From Ruminococcus sp. (GTDB lineage Bacteria > Bacillota > Clostridia > Oscillospirales > Ruminococcaceae), in NCBI GenBank assembly GCA_017463375.1, contig JAFTPG010000005.1, positions 1 through 43,936 on the forward strand: a DNA stretch of 43,936 nt, read 5' to 3'. The translations under genes were made by a program, and so were the position numbers. Of the stretch, positions 16,726 to 23,981 are shown piece by piece (positions within the stretch are counted from its first letter, which is position 1; each line of letters begins with the position of its first letter). Below the pieces are notes generated by a model. The model was given only the letters and a program-made list of their open reading frames with translations, made no database searches and was not told where the DNA came from.

Positions 16726-16754
16726 ATGATACCACATTTCGCTCTGTTTGTCAA
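16726..16754 (-). promoter_or_regulatory. strong promoter upstream of SRP RNA
   Basis: Read on the minus strand, a perfect TTGACA (16749-16754) and TATCAT (16726-16731) are 17 bp apart. The predicted start near 16719 is about 35 nt upstream of the closing helix of the RNA, so a 5' precursor would need trimming. Confidence 0.85.
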
Positions 16755-16824
16755 GGCTTATTTTTGTCGGCGAACGCAAATCAATTTTCAAACTTAAATA
16801 ATTTATGCATTACGCTGTCCGACT

Positions 16825-17311
16825 GTAGGGGACGGCGTCCTCGACGTCCCAATAATTAATTGGCTACTGTAGGGGCAGCCCTTGCGGCTGCCCGTAGATG
16901 AACTTTGATGTAATTTCGGAAAACGAAACGGGCGGATAATATCCGCCCTCAGTCTGTAGAAAAACATAATTCGGGACGTCGGGGACGCCGTCCCCTACAA
17001 TTACGCAACGTAAAACAGCCAATTTGTAGGGGCGATCACCGGTCGCCCAAGATTAAAACTACCTTTTTCGACACTCTCTGGGCGGATAATATCCGCCCCT
17101 ACGATTTTAATGGTATTACGTTGCATGTATGGCAACATCGGTCGACCGCAAGGGTCGACCCTACAAACGTGTTCGCACGTTATCGCAGAGCAACTTTTCC
17201 GACTTTTGCTCAGGCGCTTCATACTGTTCCGCAAAAATCAAGGGCGCCCGATGAGCGCCCCTACGTCAGAACGGAAAATTTTACCTGTAGGGGCAGTCCT
17301 TGCGGCTGCCC
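16825..17311. repeat. cluster of nine short palindromic repeats
   Basis: Copies lie at 16825-16850, 16869-16893, 16930-16948, 16973-16998, 17026-17047, 17080-17102, 17140-17164, 17242-17264 and 17287-17311. Each has the form GTAGGGGC-arm-loop-arm-GCCC or its reverse complement. The arms differ (GGGCAGCC, GGGCGATC, GGGCGGAT, GGTCGACC, GGGCGCCC, GGGACGTC) but remain complementary in each copy. This cluster fills the 0.6-kb gap between the SRP RNA promoter and the amino-acid symporter. No gene is visible; open frames here are composed of repeats. Confidence 0.85.
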
Positions 17312-17337
17312 GCTGTGATTTACCTCAAATGTGAAAC

Positions 17338-17356
17338 GCCGCCCTATAAGGACGGC
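17338..17356 (-). terminator. hairpin after the AGCS symporter gene
   Basis: GCCGCCC / GGACGGC form a 7-bp stem with one wobble and a 5-nt loop, 10 bp beyond the stop. The U-run is weak (GUUUC). Confidence 0.45.
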
Positions 17357-17365
17357 ATTTTTGCA

Positions 17366-18784
17366 TTATTTCAGCCTGAGCTTCTTATCCCTCTCGAGAT
17401 AATCTTTTGTCTCTTTAGAGACAACTCCTGAAAGTGCAACGAGCGCAATAATATTCGGCAGAGCCATGAGACCGTTGAAGATGTTAGCGATAGTCCACAC
17501 TGACTCCACAGTGAGATATGTACCCATGAATACGGCAGCAATATAGAGGAATCTGAAAATAAGAATGAGAGTTCTGTTGGAATTTGTCAGATAAGCAAGG
17601 CATCTCTCGGAGTAATAATTCCAACCGAGAATAGTAGTAAATGCGAAGAAAACAAGACATATCATCAGAACAAACGAAGCCGCCTTGTCCGGGAACGGCA
17701 GACCGTACTGGAATGCAGCCGTAGTGATCTCAACGCCCTCAAGGTCGGGATTGGTGTTGATGCAGCCCGATATCACGATTGAAAGACCCGTCATTGTGCA
17801 GACAATAATAGTGTCGATGAAGGTACCTGTCATAGTAACAAGACCCTGCTTAGCACAGTCGTTTGACTTTGCCGCAGCAGCCGCAATCGGAGCAGAGCCG
17901 AGACCTGCCTCGTTTGAGAAGATACCTCTTGAAACGCCGTTCTGCATAGCCGCAAAGATAGCTCCTGCCGCACCTCCGGCAGCTGCTTTAAGACCGAATG
18001 CGCTCTTTACGATTTCAGCGATAGCAGTTGGAATCTCAGTGATATGACCGAAGATAATAATAAGACAGCAGATTATATAAGCTACAGCCATGAGCGGAAC
18101 GATAATCTCAGAAGCCGAAGCGATACGCTTGATTCCGCCGATAATGATAAGAGCAGTGCAGGCTGTGATAATGATACTTGTGATAATCTGAGTCCATGTA
18201 TACTCCGAGCCGAACAGAGAAACAGTGTGAGCCATTTCGGGGTCGAAGAAGTTGTTTGCGGCGGTTGAAATTCCGTTAACCTGAGTCATAGTACCGATTC
18301 CGAGCAGACCTGCGAGTACTCCGAACAGAGCGAACAGCTTACCCAGCCACTTCCATCTTGAACCCATACCATTTTCGATATAGTAGAAAGGTCCGCCGAG
18401 CATCTGTCCCTGCTTGTCAGTGATCCTGTACTTGACAGCGAGAAGTCCCTCCGAGTACTTGGTAGCCATACCCAGAAAAGCTGCGACCTCCATCCAGAAG
18501 AGAGCGCCCGGGCCTCCGAGAGCAATAGCCGTAGCAACTCCGACGATATTTCCCGTACCTATTGTAGCCGAAAGAGCCGTACACAGCGCACCGAAGCTTG
18601 AAACCTCGCCGTCGGCAGTTTCCTCCTTAGCGAACATGAGCTTCAGCGATGTGCCGAGTCTGCGTATCTGAATTCCGCGGGTACGGAATGTCAGGAGCAG
18701 TCCGCAGCCGAGAATCAGCACTATAAGCGGGATTCCCCACACGACGCTGTCGATTTTTCCCAGTATTTCGTTAAATTTTTCCAT
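17366..18784 (-). CDS. sodium:alanine/glycine symporter (AGCS family)
   Basis: This is an inner-membrane Na+-coupled amino-acid permease of the alanine-or-glycine:cation symporter family (AlsT/DagA-like). The 472-residue protein has about ten membrane helices. It shows the family hallmarks SSFGALCTALSATIGTGNIVGVATAI near residue 60, GGPGALFWMEVAAFLGMATKYSE, GGPFYYIENGMG, and GVSRGIFSNEAGLGSAPIAAAAA near residue 275. The cation and substrate sites lie in these Gly-rich stretches. The ATG at 18784 follows AAAGGAT. A terminator separates it from mscL upstream, so it probably has its own weak promoter in the 90-bp gap, but none is clear. The exact substrate (Ala, Gly, Ser or Gln) cannot be read from the sequence. 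Confidence 0.93.
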   Translation of the reverse strand: MEKFNEILGKIDSVVWGIPLIVLILGCGLLLTFRTRGIQIRRLGTSLKLMFAKEETADGEVSSFGALCTALSATIGTGNIVGVATAIALGGPGALFWMEVAAFLGMATKYSEGLLAVKYRITDKQGQMLGGPFYYIENGMGSRWKWLGKLFALFGVLAGLLGIGTMTQVNGISTAANNFFDPEMAHTVSLFGSEYTWTQIITSIIITACTALIIIGGIKRIASASEIIVPLMAVAYIICCLIIIFGHITEIPTAIAEIVKSAFGLKAAAGGAAGAIFAAMQNGVSRGIFSNEAGLGSAPIAAAAAKSNDCAKQGLVTMTGTFIDTIIVCTMTGLSIVISGCINTNPDLEGVEITTAAFQYGLPFPDKAASFVLMICLVFFAFTTILGWNYYSERCLAYLTNSNRTLILIFRFLYIAAVFMGTYLTVESVWTIANIFNGLMALPNIIALVALSGVVSKETKDYLERDKKLRLK

Positions 18785-18802
18785 TGGTTATCCTTTCCGC
18801 AC

Positions 18803-18828
18803 AAAAAGGGCAGCCTTTGGGGTTGCCC
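18803..18828 (-). terminator. terminator of mscL
   Basis: An 8-bp stem (GGGCAACC / GGCTGCCC read on the minus strand, one wobble) with a 5-nt loop is followed by TTTTT. It lies between mscL and the symporter gene. Confidence 0.8.
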
Positions 18829-18873
18829 TGATTGACAATTTAATCCGAATCAACTGCAAATATGTACCGCAGC

Positions 18874-19302
18874 TTATTTCTTATCAGCGTCAGCCTTTGC
18901 AGCAGCCTCATTCTGAGCCTTGAGAAGATCTCTGATCTCTGTGAGAAGAACCTGATCCTTGGTAGGAGCTGCCGGAGCTGCTTCCTTCTTCTTGATGAAC
19001 TTATTCATCACCTTAACGATGCAGAAGATACAGAATGCGATGATAAGGAAGTTGATGACAGCCTGGAGGAACATACCGATCTGGATAACAGGCTTGTCTC
19101 CGTTAAGGCTCCACGGAATAACGATGTGGAGACCCTCGAGGTTGATACCGCCGATGATGGCGCTGATAATGGGCATGAGCATGTTGTCAACGAGCGATTT
19201 TACAATGTTTGTAAAAGCTGTACCGATGATCATACCTACAGCGAGATCCATAACATTTCCCTTGGAAATAAAGGTTTTAAACTCTTCAAAAAACTTTTTC
19301 AT
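18874..19302 (-). CDS. mscL: large-conductance mechanosensitive channel MscL
   Basis: MscL is a pentameric membrane channel that opens under high tension to release solutes during osmotic down-shock. The N-terminal amphipathic helix and TM1 are clear: FKTFISKGNVMDLAVGMIIGTAFTNIVKSLVDNMLMPI carries the family signature. A periplasmic loop and TM2 (FLQAVINFLIIAFCIFCIVKVMNKF) follow. The C-terminal helix EVLLTEIRDLLKAQ-type bundle (DQVLLTEIRDLLKAQN) ends in an Ala/Lys tail. The protein has 142 residues, normal for Firmicutes. The ATG at 19302 follows AAAGGAG. It is monocistronic with its own consensus promoter and terminator. Confidence 0.97.
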   Translation of the reverse strand: MKKFFEEFKTFISKGNVMDLAVGMIIGTAFTNIVKSLVDNMLMPIISAIIGGINLEGLHIVIPWSLNGDKPVIQIGMFLQAVINFLIIAFCIFCIVKVMNKFIKKKEAAPAAPTKDQVLLTEIRDLLKAQNEAAAKADADKK

Positions 19303-19369
19303 GACTGATTACTCCTTTAGCTTTTAACGATATATTTCCTAAGCGGAAACACGATTAACTCTGACTACA

Positions 19370-19398
19370 ATTATAACATTTTTCCCGATATTTTTCAA
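19370..19398 (-). promoter_or_regulatory. promoter of mscL
   Basis: Read on the minus strand, TTGAAA (19393-19398) and a perfect TATAAT (19370-19375) are 17 bp apart. Confidence 0.8.
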
Positions 19399-19464
19399 GT
19401 AGTATTCAAAATTTTGTGCAGACCATTGTTATAAATACAGTCCTGATTGTGCACTATATACAAA

Positions 19465-19494
19465 ACTGAAAGAGACAGCATGAGCTGTCTCTTT
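19465..19494 (-). terminator. terminator of the 74-residue protein gene
   Basis: A perfect 11-bp stem AAAGAGACAGC / GCTGTCTCTTT with loop ATGA (19469-19494) is followed on the minus strand by CAGTTTTG, directly after the stop at 19499. Confidence 0.75.
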
Positions 19495-19498
19495 AGAA

Positions 19499-19723
19499 TC
19501 ACTTAGTGAACTTGCCTAAAAGACCTCCGACCTTATCCTTGATGTCATCAGCAGAAATTTTTGCCTTGACAGCGTCAACGATATCGTTGAGCTTATCATC
19601 GGGAAGGTCAACACCGATAACTCCCTCGATAGCCTTTATAGGATTGCTCTTGAAGCTTTCGCCGAAGTCCTTGTCATTCTTTACCTTGTCAATGATTTCA
19701 TCGATTTTTGCTTTGATGTCCAT
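19499..19723 (-). CDS. 74-residue helical protein of unknown function (leader-peptide-like)
   Basis: I do not recognise a characterised function. The protein is highly charged and predicted to be all-helical: an N-terminal helix (IDEIIDKVKNDKDF), then GESFKSNPIKAIEGVIGVDLPDDKLNDIV, then a third helix and the tail DIKDKVGGLLGKFTK. The pattern F-x3-NP-x-KA-x5-GV-x-LPDD resembles the N-terminal fold of Nif11/nitrile-hydratase-like leader peptides, and a Gly-Gly occurs near the C-terminus. No peptide-modification enzyme is nearby. The start at 19723 follows GAGG. A much longer frame (to 20233) is rejected because it runs antisense into ddh. The gene has its own promoter and terminator, so it is probably expressed well. 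Confidence 0.75.
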   Translation of the reverse strand: MDIKAKIDEIIDKVKNDKDFGESFKSNPIKAIEGVIGVDLPDDKLNDIVDAVKAKISADDIKDKVGGLLGKFTK

Positions 19724-19757
19724 AGTAAAACCTCTTTCATAAATTAATGGTACGTCA

Positions 19758-19786
19758 ATTATACCATATTTCGCAATAAGAATCAA
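19758..19786 (-). promoter_or_regulatory. promoter of the 74-residue protein gene
   Basis: Read on the minus strand, TTGATT (19781-19786) and a perfect TATAAT (19758-19763) are 17 bp apart. The start site lies about 28 bp upstream of the ATG. Confidence 0.75.
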
Positions 19787-19815
19787 GTACTTTATGGTAA
19801 AATTCACATAAACGC

Positions 19816-19837
19816 AGAGCAGCCTTACGGCTGCCCT
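19816..19837 (-). terminator. hairpin after ddh
   Basis: AGGGCAGCC / GGCTGCTCT form a 9-bp stem with loop GTAA (minus strand). It resembles the core of the palindromic repeats and has only a weak U-run, but it is positioned as a terminator for ddh. Confidence 0.45.
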
Positions 19838-19856
19838 GTAATGCAGATATTTCTGA

Positions 19857-20846
19857 TTAAAGCATAGAAGCTCTGAGCTCGTCTCCGCTCTTAGCCGAGA
19901 GATATGCGGGAGCGATATCGAATACAGTCTTAGCTCCGCACACACCTTCCTTGCTGAGTCTGTAGGCTGCTCTTGCGTAAGCAACGAGGATGCTTGATGT
20001 AAACTCAGGATTAGAGCCGAGCTTGATGTTATACTCAACGATATGGGAAGTCTCTCTGTTTTCGCCTGTTTTTCCGCTTCTGATAACGAATCCTCCGTGA
20101 GGAATGCCGCTGTGGTCACGGTCAAGCTCTTCCTGTGAGATAAAATGAACAATAGTATCGTAATCTGCAAAATAGTTAGGCATATTCTTGATTTCGTTCT
20201 CGATTCTTTCGAGGTCAGCGCCCTCTTCAGCAACTACAAAGCACTCTCTGAGGTGCTTCTGACGAGTAGTAAGCTCAGGGTCTGCACCGCTTCGTACAGC
20301 CTCTACAGCAGCTTCTACGGGGATAGTATACTGCTTGCCGTCCTTAACTCCCTCAACACGTCTGATAGCGTCGGAGTGTCCCTGAGAAATGCCCTTTCCC
20401 CAGAAGGTATAGTCCTTACCATCCGGGAGAACGCAGTTTCCGTAAAGTCTCATGATCGAGAACATACCCGGATCCCAGCCAACTGAGATAATGCTGACAT
20501 TTCCACCTTTTTTGGCAGCCTCGTCAACTGCTGCGAAGTACTGCGGAATTTTTGCGTGAGTATCGAAGCTGTCGATAGTACAGAACATTTCTGCGAGCTG
20601 AGGTCCCTGAACGGGGAGATCAGTAGCGCTTCCGCCGCAGAGTATCAGAACGTCAACATCATTTTTATGCTCAGCGATATCGCTGATAGAGTAAACGGGA
20701 ACGCCCTCTGTCAGGATTTTCAGGTCTGAGGGATTGCGGCGTGTGAAAACGCATGAAAGCTCTGTATCAGGATTCTGTCTGATAGCCAGCTCTGTTCCTC
20801 TGCCGAGATTTCCGTAGCCTACAATGCCGATACGAATTTTGTTCAT
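19857..20846 (-). CDS. ddh: meso-diaminopimelate D-dehydrogenase
   Basis: This NADPH-dependent enzyme makes meso-diaminopimelate in one step from tetrahydrodipicolinate and ammonia, supplying lysine and peptidoglycan synthesis. The N-terminal Rossmann motif is IRIGIVGYGNLGRGTELAI. Conserved stretches include CGGSATDLPVQGPQLAEMFCTIDSFDTHAKIP, the substrate-site segment SVGWDPGMFSIMRLY and FWGKGISQGHSDAIRRVEGV. The C-terminal half carries HGGFVIRSG and the NPEFTSSILVAYARA helix. At 329 residues it is full length. The start has GAAAGGAT upstream. Its presence suggests the dehydrogenase branch of DAP synthesis, common in Clostridia. Confidence 0.97.
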   Translation of the reverse strand: MNKIRIGIVGYGNLGRGTELAIRQNPDTELSCVFTRRNPSDLKILTEGVPVYSISDIAEHKNDVDVLILCGGSATDLPVQGPQLAEMFCTIDSFDTHAKIPQYFAAVDEAAKKGGNVSIISVGWDPGMFSIMRLYGNCVLPDGKDYTFWGKGISQGHSDAIRRVEGVKDGKQYTIPVEAAVEAVRSGADPELTTRQKHLRECFVVAEEGADLERIENEIKNMPNYFADYDTIVHFISQEELDRDHSGIPHGGFVIRSGKTGENRETSHIVEYNIKLGSNPEFTSSILVAYARAAYRLSKEGVCGAKTVFDIAPAYLSAKSGDELRASML

Positions 20847-20896
20847 TTTACCAAATCCTTTCGATAGTTGCGCCTGCGCGCATAAAATACAATAGC

Positions 20897-20902
20897 ATTA
20901 TA
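20897..20902 (-). promoter_or_regulatory. -10 box of the ddh promoter
   Basis: A perfect TATAAT on the minus strand is preceded at 17 bp by TTTTCA, four of six matches to the -35 consensus. The 5' leader has a short GC hairpin (TGCGC / GCGCA) upstream of the ribosome site. Confidence 0.6.
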
Positions 20903-21057
20903 GCACACTTTTTTTCATTTGAAAAGACTGCATGAGAATTTTTTTGCGTTTTGACAAAGATAATATGCTCCGCCGGTTTGAGGGAGTTATTCGTTTATAT
21001 TCTCATATATTGGCACAGACAAAGAAATTCATTCACCTTTCTCTTTACACTGAACCA

Positions 21058-21945
21058 TTATCCCTTCAGCGCCTCGTCAACTTCCTTACGGTACGGAATG
21101 GACTGAACCGCACCCGGTCTTGTAACTGCAATAGAGGAAGCCTTTGCGCTCATCCGCAGGATCTCCGGCACAGGCATGCCGTCAATAAGACCTGCAAGGA
21201 AATAGCCGGTAAAGGTATCGCCTGCCGCCGTTGTATCGACTGCCTGCACCTTGAAAATAGGCTGCTCGAAGCGCTCGCCCTTGTGTGCATACATCGAACC
21301 GTCGCTGCCGAGAGTCAGGACGATTCTTGCCTCGGGATACAACTCCTCGAGCTTATCAAGAATGGCATCCGGCTTGGCTTCACCCGTAATCTGTCCGCCC
21401 TCGATTTCGTTCAGAAGGAAAATGCTGATTTTCGTCAGATCGCAGGCGTTCAGCTTATCGTCAAACGGTGATGGATTCAGAGCGATCTGCATACCCCTTT
21501 CGTAAGCCTTGTCAATGATATAGGGCAGGAGATTGACCTCATTCTGGAGCAGCAGGATATCCCCCTTTTCAAAATGGGACAGAACCTCATCCACAAACTC
21601 CTCTGTCAGACACTGATTTGCGCCGCCGTAAAGCAGGATACAGTTCTGAGCATTTTTATCCACCTGAATGATAGTATGACCTGTTTTTTCGTCAATAGTG
21701 CGTATAAAGTCGGCATTCACGCCGTATTCCGCACAGGCGTCGAGGAACATTTTTCCGTCCTCGCCGATCATACCGCTGTGGTAAACCTCCGCACCTGCCT
21801 TTGCAAGCGCCATGGACTGGTTTATACCTTTTCCGCCGAGGAATACATTCATACCGCCGGTAGTCAGGGTTTCACCGGGCTGTACAATATGGTCAAGGCT
21901 GTATACATGGTCGATGTTCATAGAACCAATCGTTAAAACTTTCAT
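21058..21945 (-). CDS. rbsK: ribokinase
   Basis: Ribokinase phosphorylates D-ribose to ribose 5-phosphate after import, feeding the pentose-phosphate pathway. PfkB-family motifs are clear: the N-terminal IGSMNIDHVYSLDHIVQPGETL, the first signature GGKGINQSMALAKAGAEV, and the second signature VDTTAAGDTFTGYFLAGL, which holds the anion hole and the catalytic Asp. The length of 295 residues fits ribokinase rather than larger sugar kinases. It is the last gene of rbsDACBK and follows rbsB by 79 bp, with a hairpin in the gap. The ATG at 21945 follows GGAGG. No terminator is obvious downstream. Confidence 0.95.
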   Translation of the reverse strand: MKVLTIGSMNIDHVYSLDHIVQPGETLTTGGMNVFLGGKGINQSMALAKAGAEVYHSGMIGEDGKMFLDACAEYGVNADFIRTIDEKTGHTIIQVDKNAQNCILLYGGANQCLTEEFVDEVLSHFEKGDILLLQNEVNLLPYIIDKAYERGMQIALNPSPFDDKLNACDLTKISIFLLNEIEGGQITGEAKPDAILDKLEELYPEARIVLTLGSDGSMYAHKGERFEQPIFKVQAVDTTAAGDTFTGYFLAGLIDGMPVPEILRMSAKASSIAVTRPGAVQSIPYRKEVDEALKG

Positions 21946-21968
21946 TTTTATTTCCTCCGTTATCTGAA

Positions 21969-22000
21969 ATGTCCTGCCCCGCAGACGCAGAGCAGGACAT
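21969..22000 (-). promoter_or_regulatory. intercistronic hairpin between rbsB and rbsK
   Basis: A 9-bp perfect stem ATGTCCTGC / GCAGGACAT encloses a 14-nt loop, with no U-run. Such hairpins after a binding-protein gene commonly protect its mRNA and lower expression of the next gene; that role is inferred here. Confidence 0.5.
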
Positions 22001-22024
22001 TCGACTGCTTATACGATTAAATGA

Positions 22025-22957
22025 TCAGCCTGCATTCTCAGCGGTAATCAGTGTTACCTCTACAGGAATGGACTTTTCTACTGTTTCGCCGTTTATGAGC
22101 TTGATTGCGGTATCCACTGCTGTTGCACCGATCAGATCGGGCTGCTGTGCAATGGTCGCACTCATCTTGCCTTCCTTGATGGAAGCTATTGCGTCGTCTG
22201 TTGCATCAAAGCCTACTACCAGAATATCCTTACGGGATGCAGCGATTGCCTCCATAGCACCGAGAGCCATTTCGTCATTTGCAGCAAATACAGCCTTGAT
22301 ATCGCCGTTAGCCTGGAGCATATTCTCCATAACGGTCATACCCTTTGTTCTGTCAAAATCAGCAGGCTGGCTTGCCACTACGTCAAGCTTTGCGTCAGCG
22401 ATATTGTGGAATCCGGTACCTCTGTCAATGGCAGCGGACGCACCGCTTGTTCCCTGAAGCTCGGCAACCTTAGCGCCTTCGCCCACCTGATCTACAATAA
22501 ACTGTGTTGCAAGCTCAGCACCCATAACGTTATCGGATGCGATCTGACAGTCGATTTCTACGCCGTTGACTACACGGTCAGCAGAGATTACCTTAACGCC
22601 CTTGTTTACAGCGTCCTGTACAACAGATGAAACGGTATCAGAATCTACAGGATTTACGATCAGAACGCTGATATTCTTTGCAATCAGGTCCTCGATATCA
22701 CTTACCTGCTTAGCAGCGTCGTCGCCTGCGTCTACAACAACGAGCTGAACGCCGGCTTCATCCGCAGCTGCCTGAGCGCCCTCAACCAATGTAACGAAAA
22801 ACGGGTTGTTTTGCGTGGATACAGACAGACCAATTGAGCCGTTGCCCTTATAGTCCGAAGCATTACCGTTGTCCTCACCGTCGATCGTAATCAGTTTACA
22901 AGCAGTGAAACAGAATAATGTCATAACGCTTAATAACAGCGCTAAAAATCTTTTCAT
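22025..22957 (-). CDS. rbsB: ribose ABC transporter substrate-binding lipoprotein
   Basis: This is the extracellular ribose-binding lipoprotein that delivers sugar to the RbsAC transporter. The signal peptide MKRFLALLLSVMTLFCFTAC ends in a lipobox (FTAC) with the lipidated Cys20. The type I periplasmic-binding fold follows: IGLSVSTQNNPFFVTLVEGAQAAADEAGVQL, the hinge-region VNPVDSDTVSSVVQDAVNKGV and FAANDEMALGAMEAI, and VVGFDATDDAIASIKEG. All are typical of RbsB (Peripla_BP_4). The 310-residue length is normal. An AGGAGG site precedes the ATG. It lies 43 bp after rbsC in the operon. Confidence 0.95.
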   Translation of the reverse strand: MKRFLALLLSVMTLFCFTACKLITIDGEDNGNASDYKGNGSIGLSVSTQNNPFFVTLVEGAQAAADEAGVQLVVVDAGDDAAKQVSDIEDLIAKNISVLIVNPVDSDTVSSVVQDAVNKGVKVISADRVVNGVEIDCQIASDNVMGAELATQFIVDQVGEGAKVAELQGTSGASAAIDRGTGFHNIADAKLDVVASQPADFDRTKGMTVMENMLQANGDIKAVFAANDEMALGAMEAIAASRKDILVVGFDATDDAIASIKEGKMSATIAQQPDLIGATAVDTAIKLINGETVEKSIPVEVTLITAENAG

Positions 22958-23000
22958 GAGAATTCCTCCTAAAATTAAAATGTGTGTATGTTGTTAAGGA

Positions 23001-23981
23001 TTATCTCTTGCGGTCAGAAAGTACAGCCACGAGAATTACAACTGCCTTGATAACGTCCTGATAGTATGTAGATACTTCCAGAAGGTTCATTCCGTTGTTA
23101 AGTACAGCGATAATAAGTACGCCTGCGATCGTACCGGTGATCTTACCGCGTCCGCCGCTCATTGATGTGCCGCCGAGCGCAACTGCTGCGATAGCGTCAA
23201 GCTCATAGCCGTCGCCGAGTGTCGGCTGTGCAGAGTCGAGACGTGAGATCAGGATAAGACCTGTCAGAGCTGACATGAATCCTGAGATTGCATAAACGAT
23301 AATTTTTGTCTTAGTGATATTAACACCCACAAGCTTAGCGCACTTTGCGTTGCTTCCTGTTGCATATACCTTGCGTCCGAATGTGGTTTTATTCAGTACA
23401 AAGTAGAATACGATGAGTGCAAAGATCAGAAGGATTGCCGGGATCGGAATATTGCAGAAGTTACCCTTACCAACGAGCTTGAATGCGAACTCATTGCCGC
23501 TGCTCTCGATGCTGTCAGCAAGACGGGAAATCGGCTTGCCGTCAGTGAGGATCATAGCCAGACCTCTGTAAGCGGTCATGGTAATGAGAGTTGCGATAAA
23601 CGGCTGGAGTCTTCCCTTTGTTACCAGCAGACCGCTGACAACTCCGAGAACGATGCCCGAAATAAGAGCAATGATCATCGCCAGTATTGCAGGAACGCCC
23701 TGCATAATGAGCTTTGCACAGATTACTGCGCTGAGGGCAAGCGTTGAACCAACCGAGAGGTCGATACCGTCTGAAAGGATAACGCAGGTCATACCGAATG
23801 CGATAAGTCCGTTGAATGTTGCCTGTCTCAGCAGGTTAAGGAAGTTTCCTGCTGTTCTGAATTCGGGACTGATGACGCTGATAACAATAACCAGCAGCAC
23901 CAGTGCGATAAACGCTCCGTATTCACCTATGTATGAAGTCCAACTCTTTTTGTTGAGTGTTGTAGTAGCTGTATTTCCCAT
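23001..23981 (-). CDS. rbsC: ribose ABC transporter permease
   Basis: This is the membrane permease of the ribose importer (BPD_transp_2 family). About eight to ten helices are visible. They include NLLRQATFNGLIAFGMTCVILSDGIDLSVGSTLALS, which holds the conserved GID(L)SVG motif, and the late LDAIAAVALGGTSMSGGRGKITGTIAGVLIIAVLNNGMNLL, which contacts RbsA. It is 326 residues long, like other RbsC proteins. Its ATG overlaps the rbsA stop codon by one base (TAATG), and its ribosome site lies inside rbsA, so translation is coupled. Confidence 0.96.
   Translation of the reverse strand: MGNTATTTLNKKSWTSYIGEYGAFIALVLLVIVISVISPEFRTAGNFLNLLRQATFNGLIAFGMTCVILSDGIDLSVGSTLALSAVICAKLIMQGVPAILAMIIALISGIVLGVVSGLLVTKGRLQPFIATLITMTAYRGLAMILTDGKPISRLADSIESSGNEFAFKLVGKGNFCNIPIPAILLIFALIVFYFVLNKTTFGRKVYATGSNAKCAKLVGVNITKTKIIVYAISGFMSALTGLILISRLDSAQPTLGDGYELDAIAAVALGGTSMSGGRGKITGTIAGVLIIAVLNNGMNLLEVSTYYQDVIKAVVILVAVLSDRKR

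Noticed and set aside
16825..17311. Regularly spaced repeats that might be a CRISPR array
   Set aside because: The units are individually palindromic, differ in sequence, occur in both orientations and have irregular spacing; no cas genes are present.
19724..20233. N-terminal extension of the 74-residue protein
   Set aside because: The extension covers the gene's own promoter and runs antisense into ddh; the internal ATG has a ribosome site.
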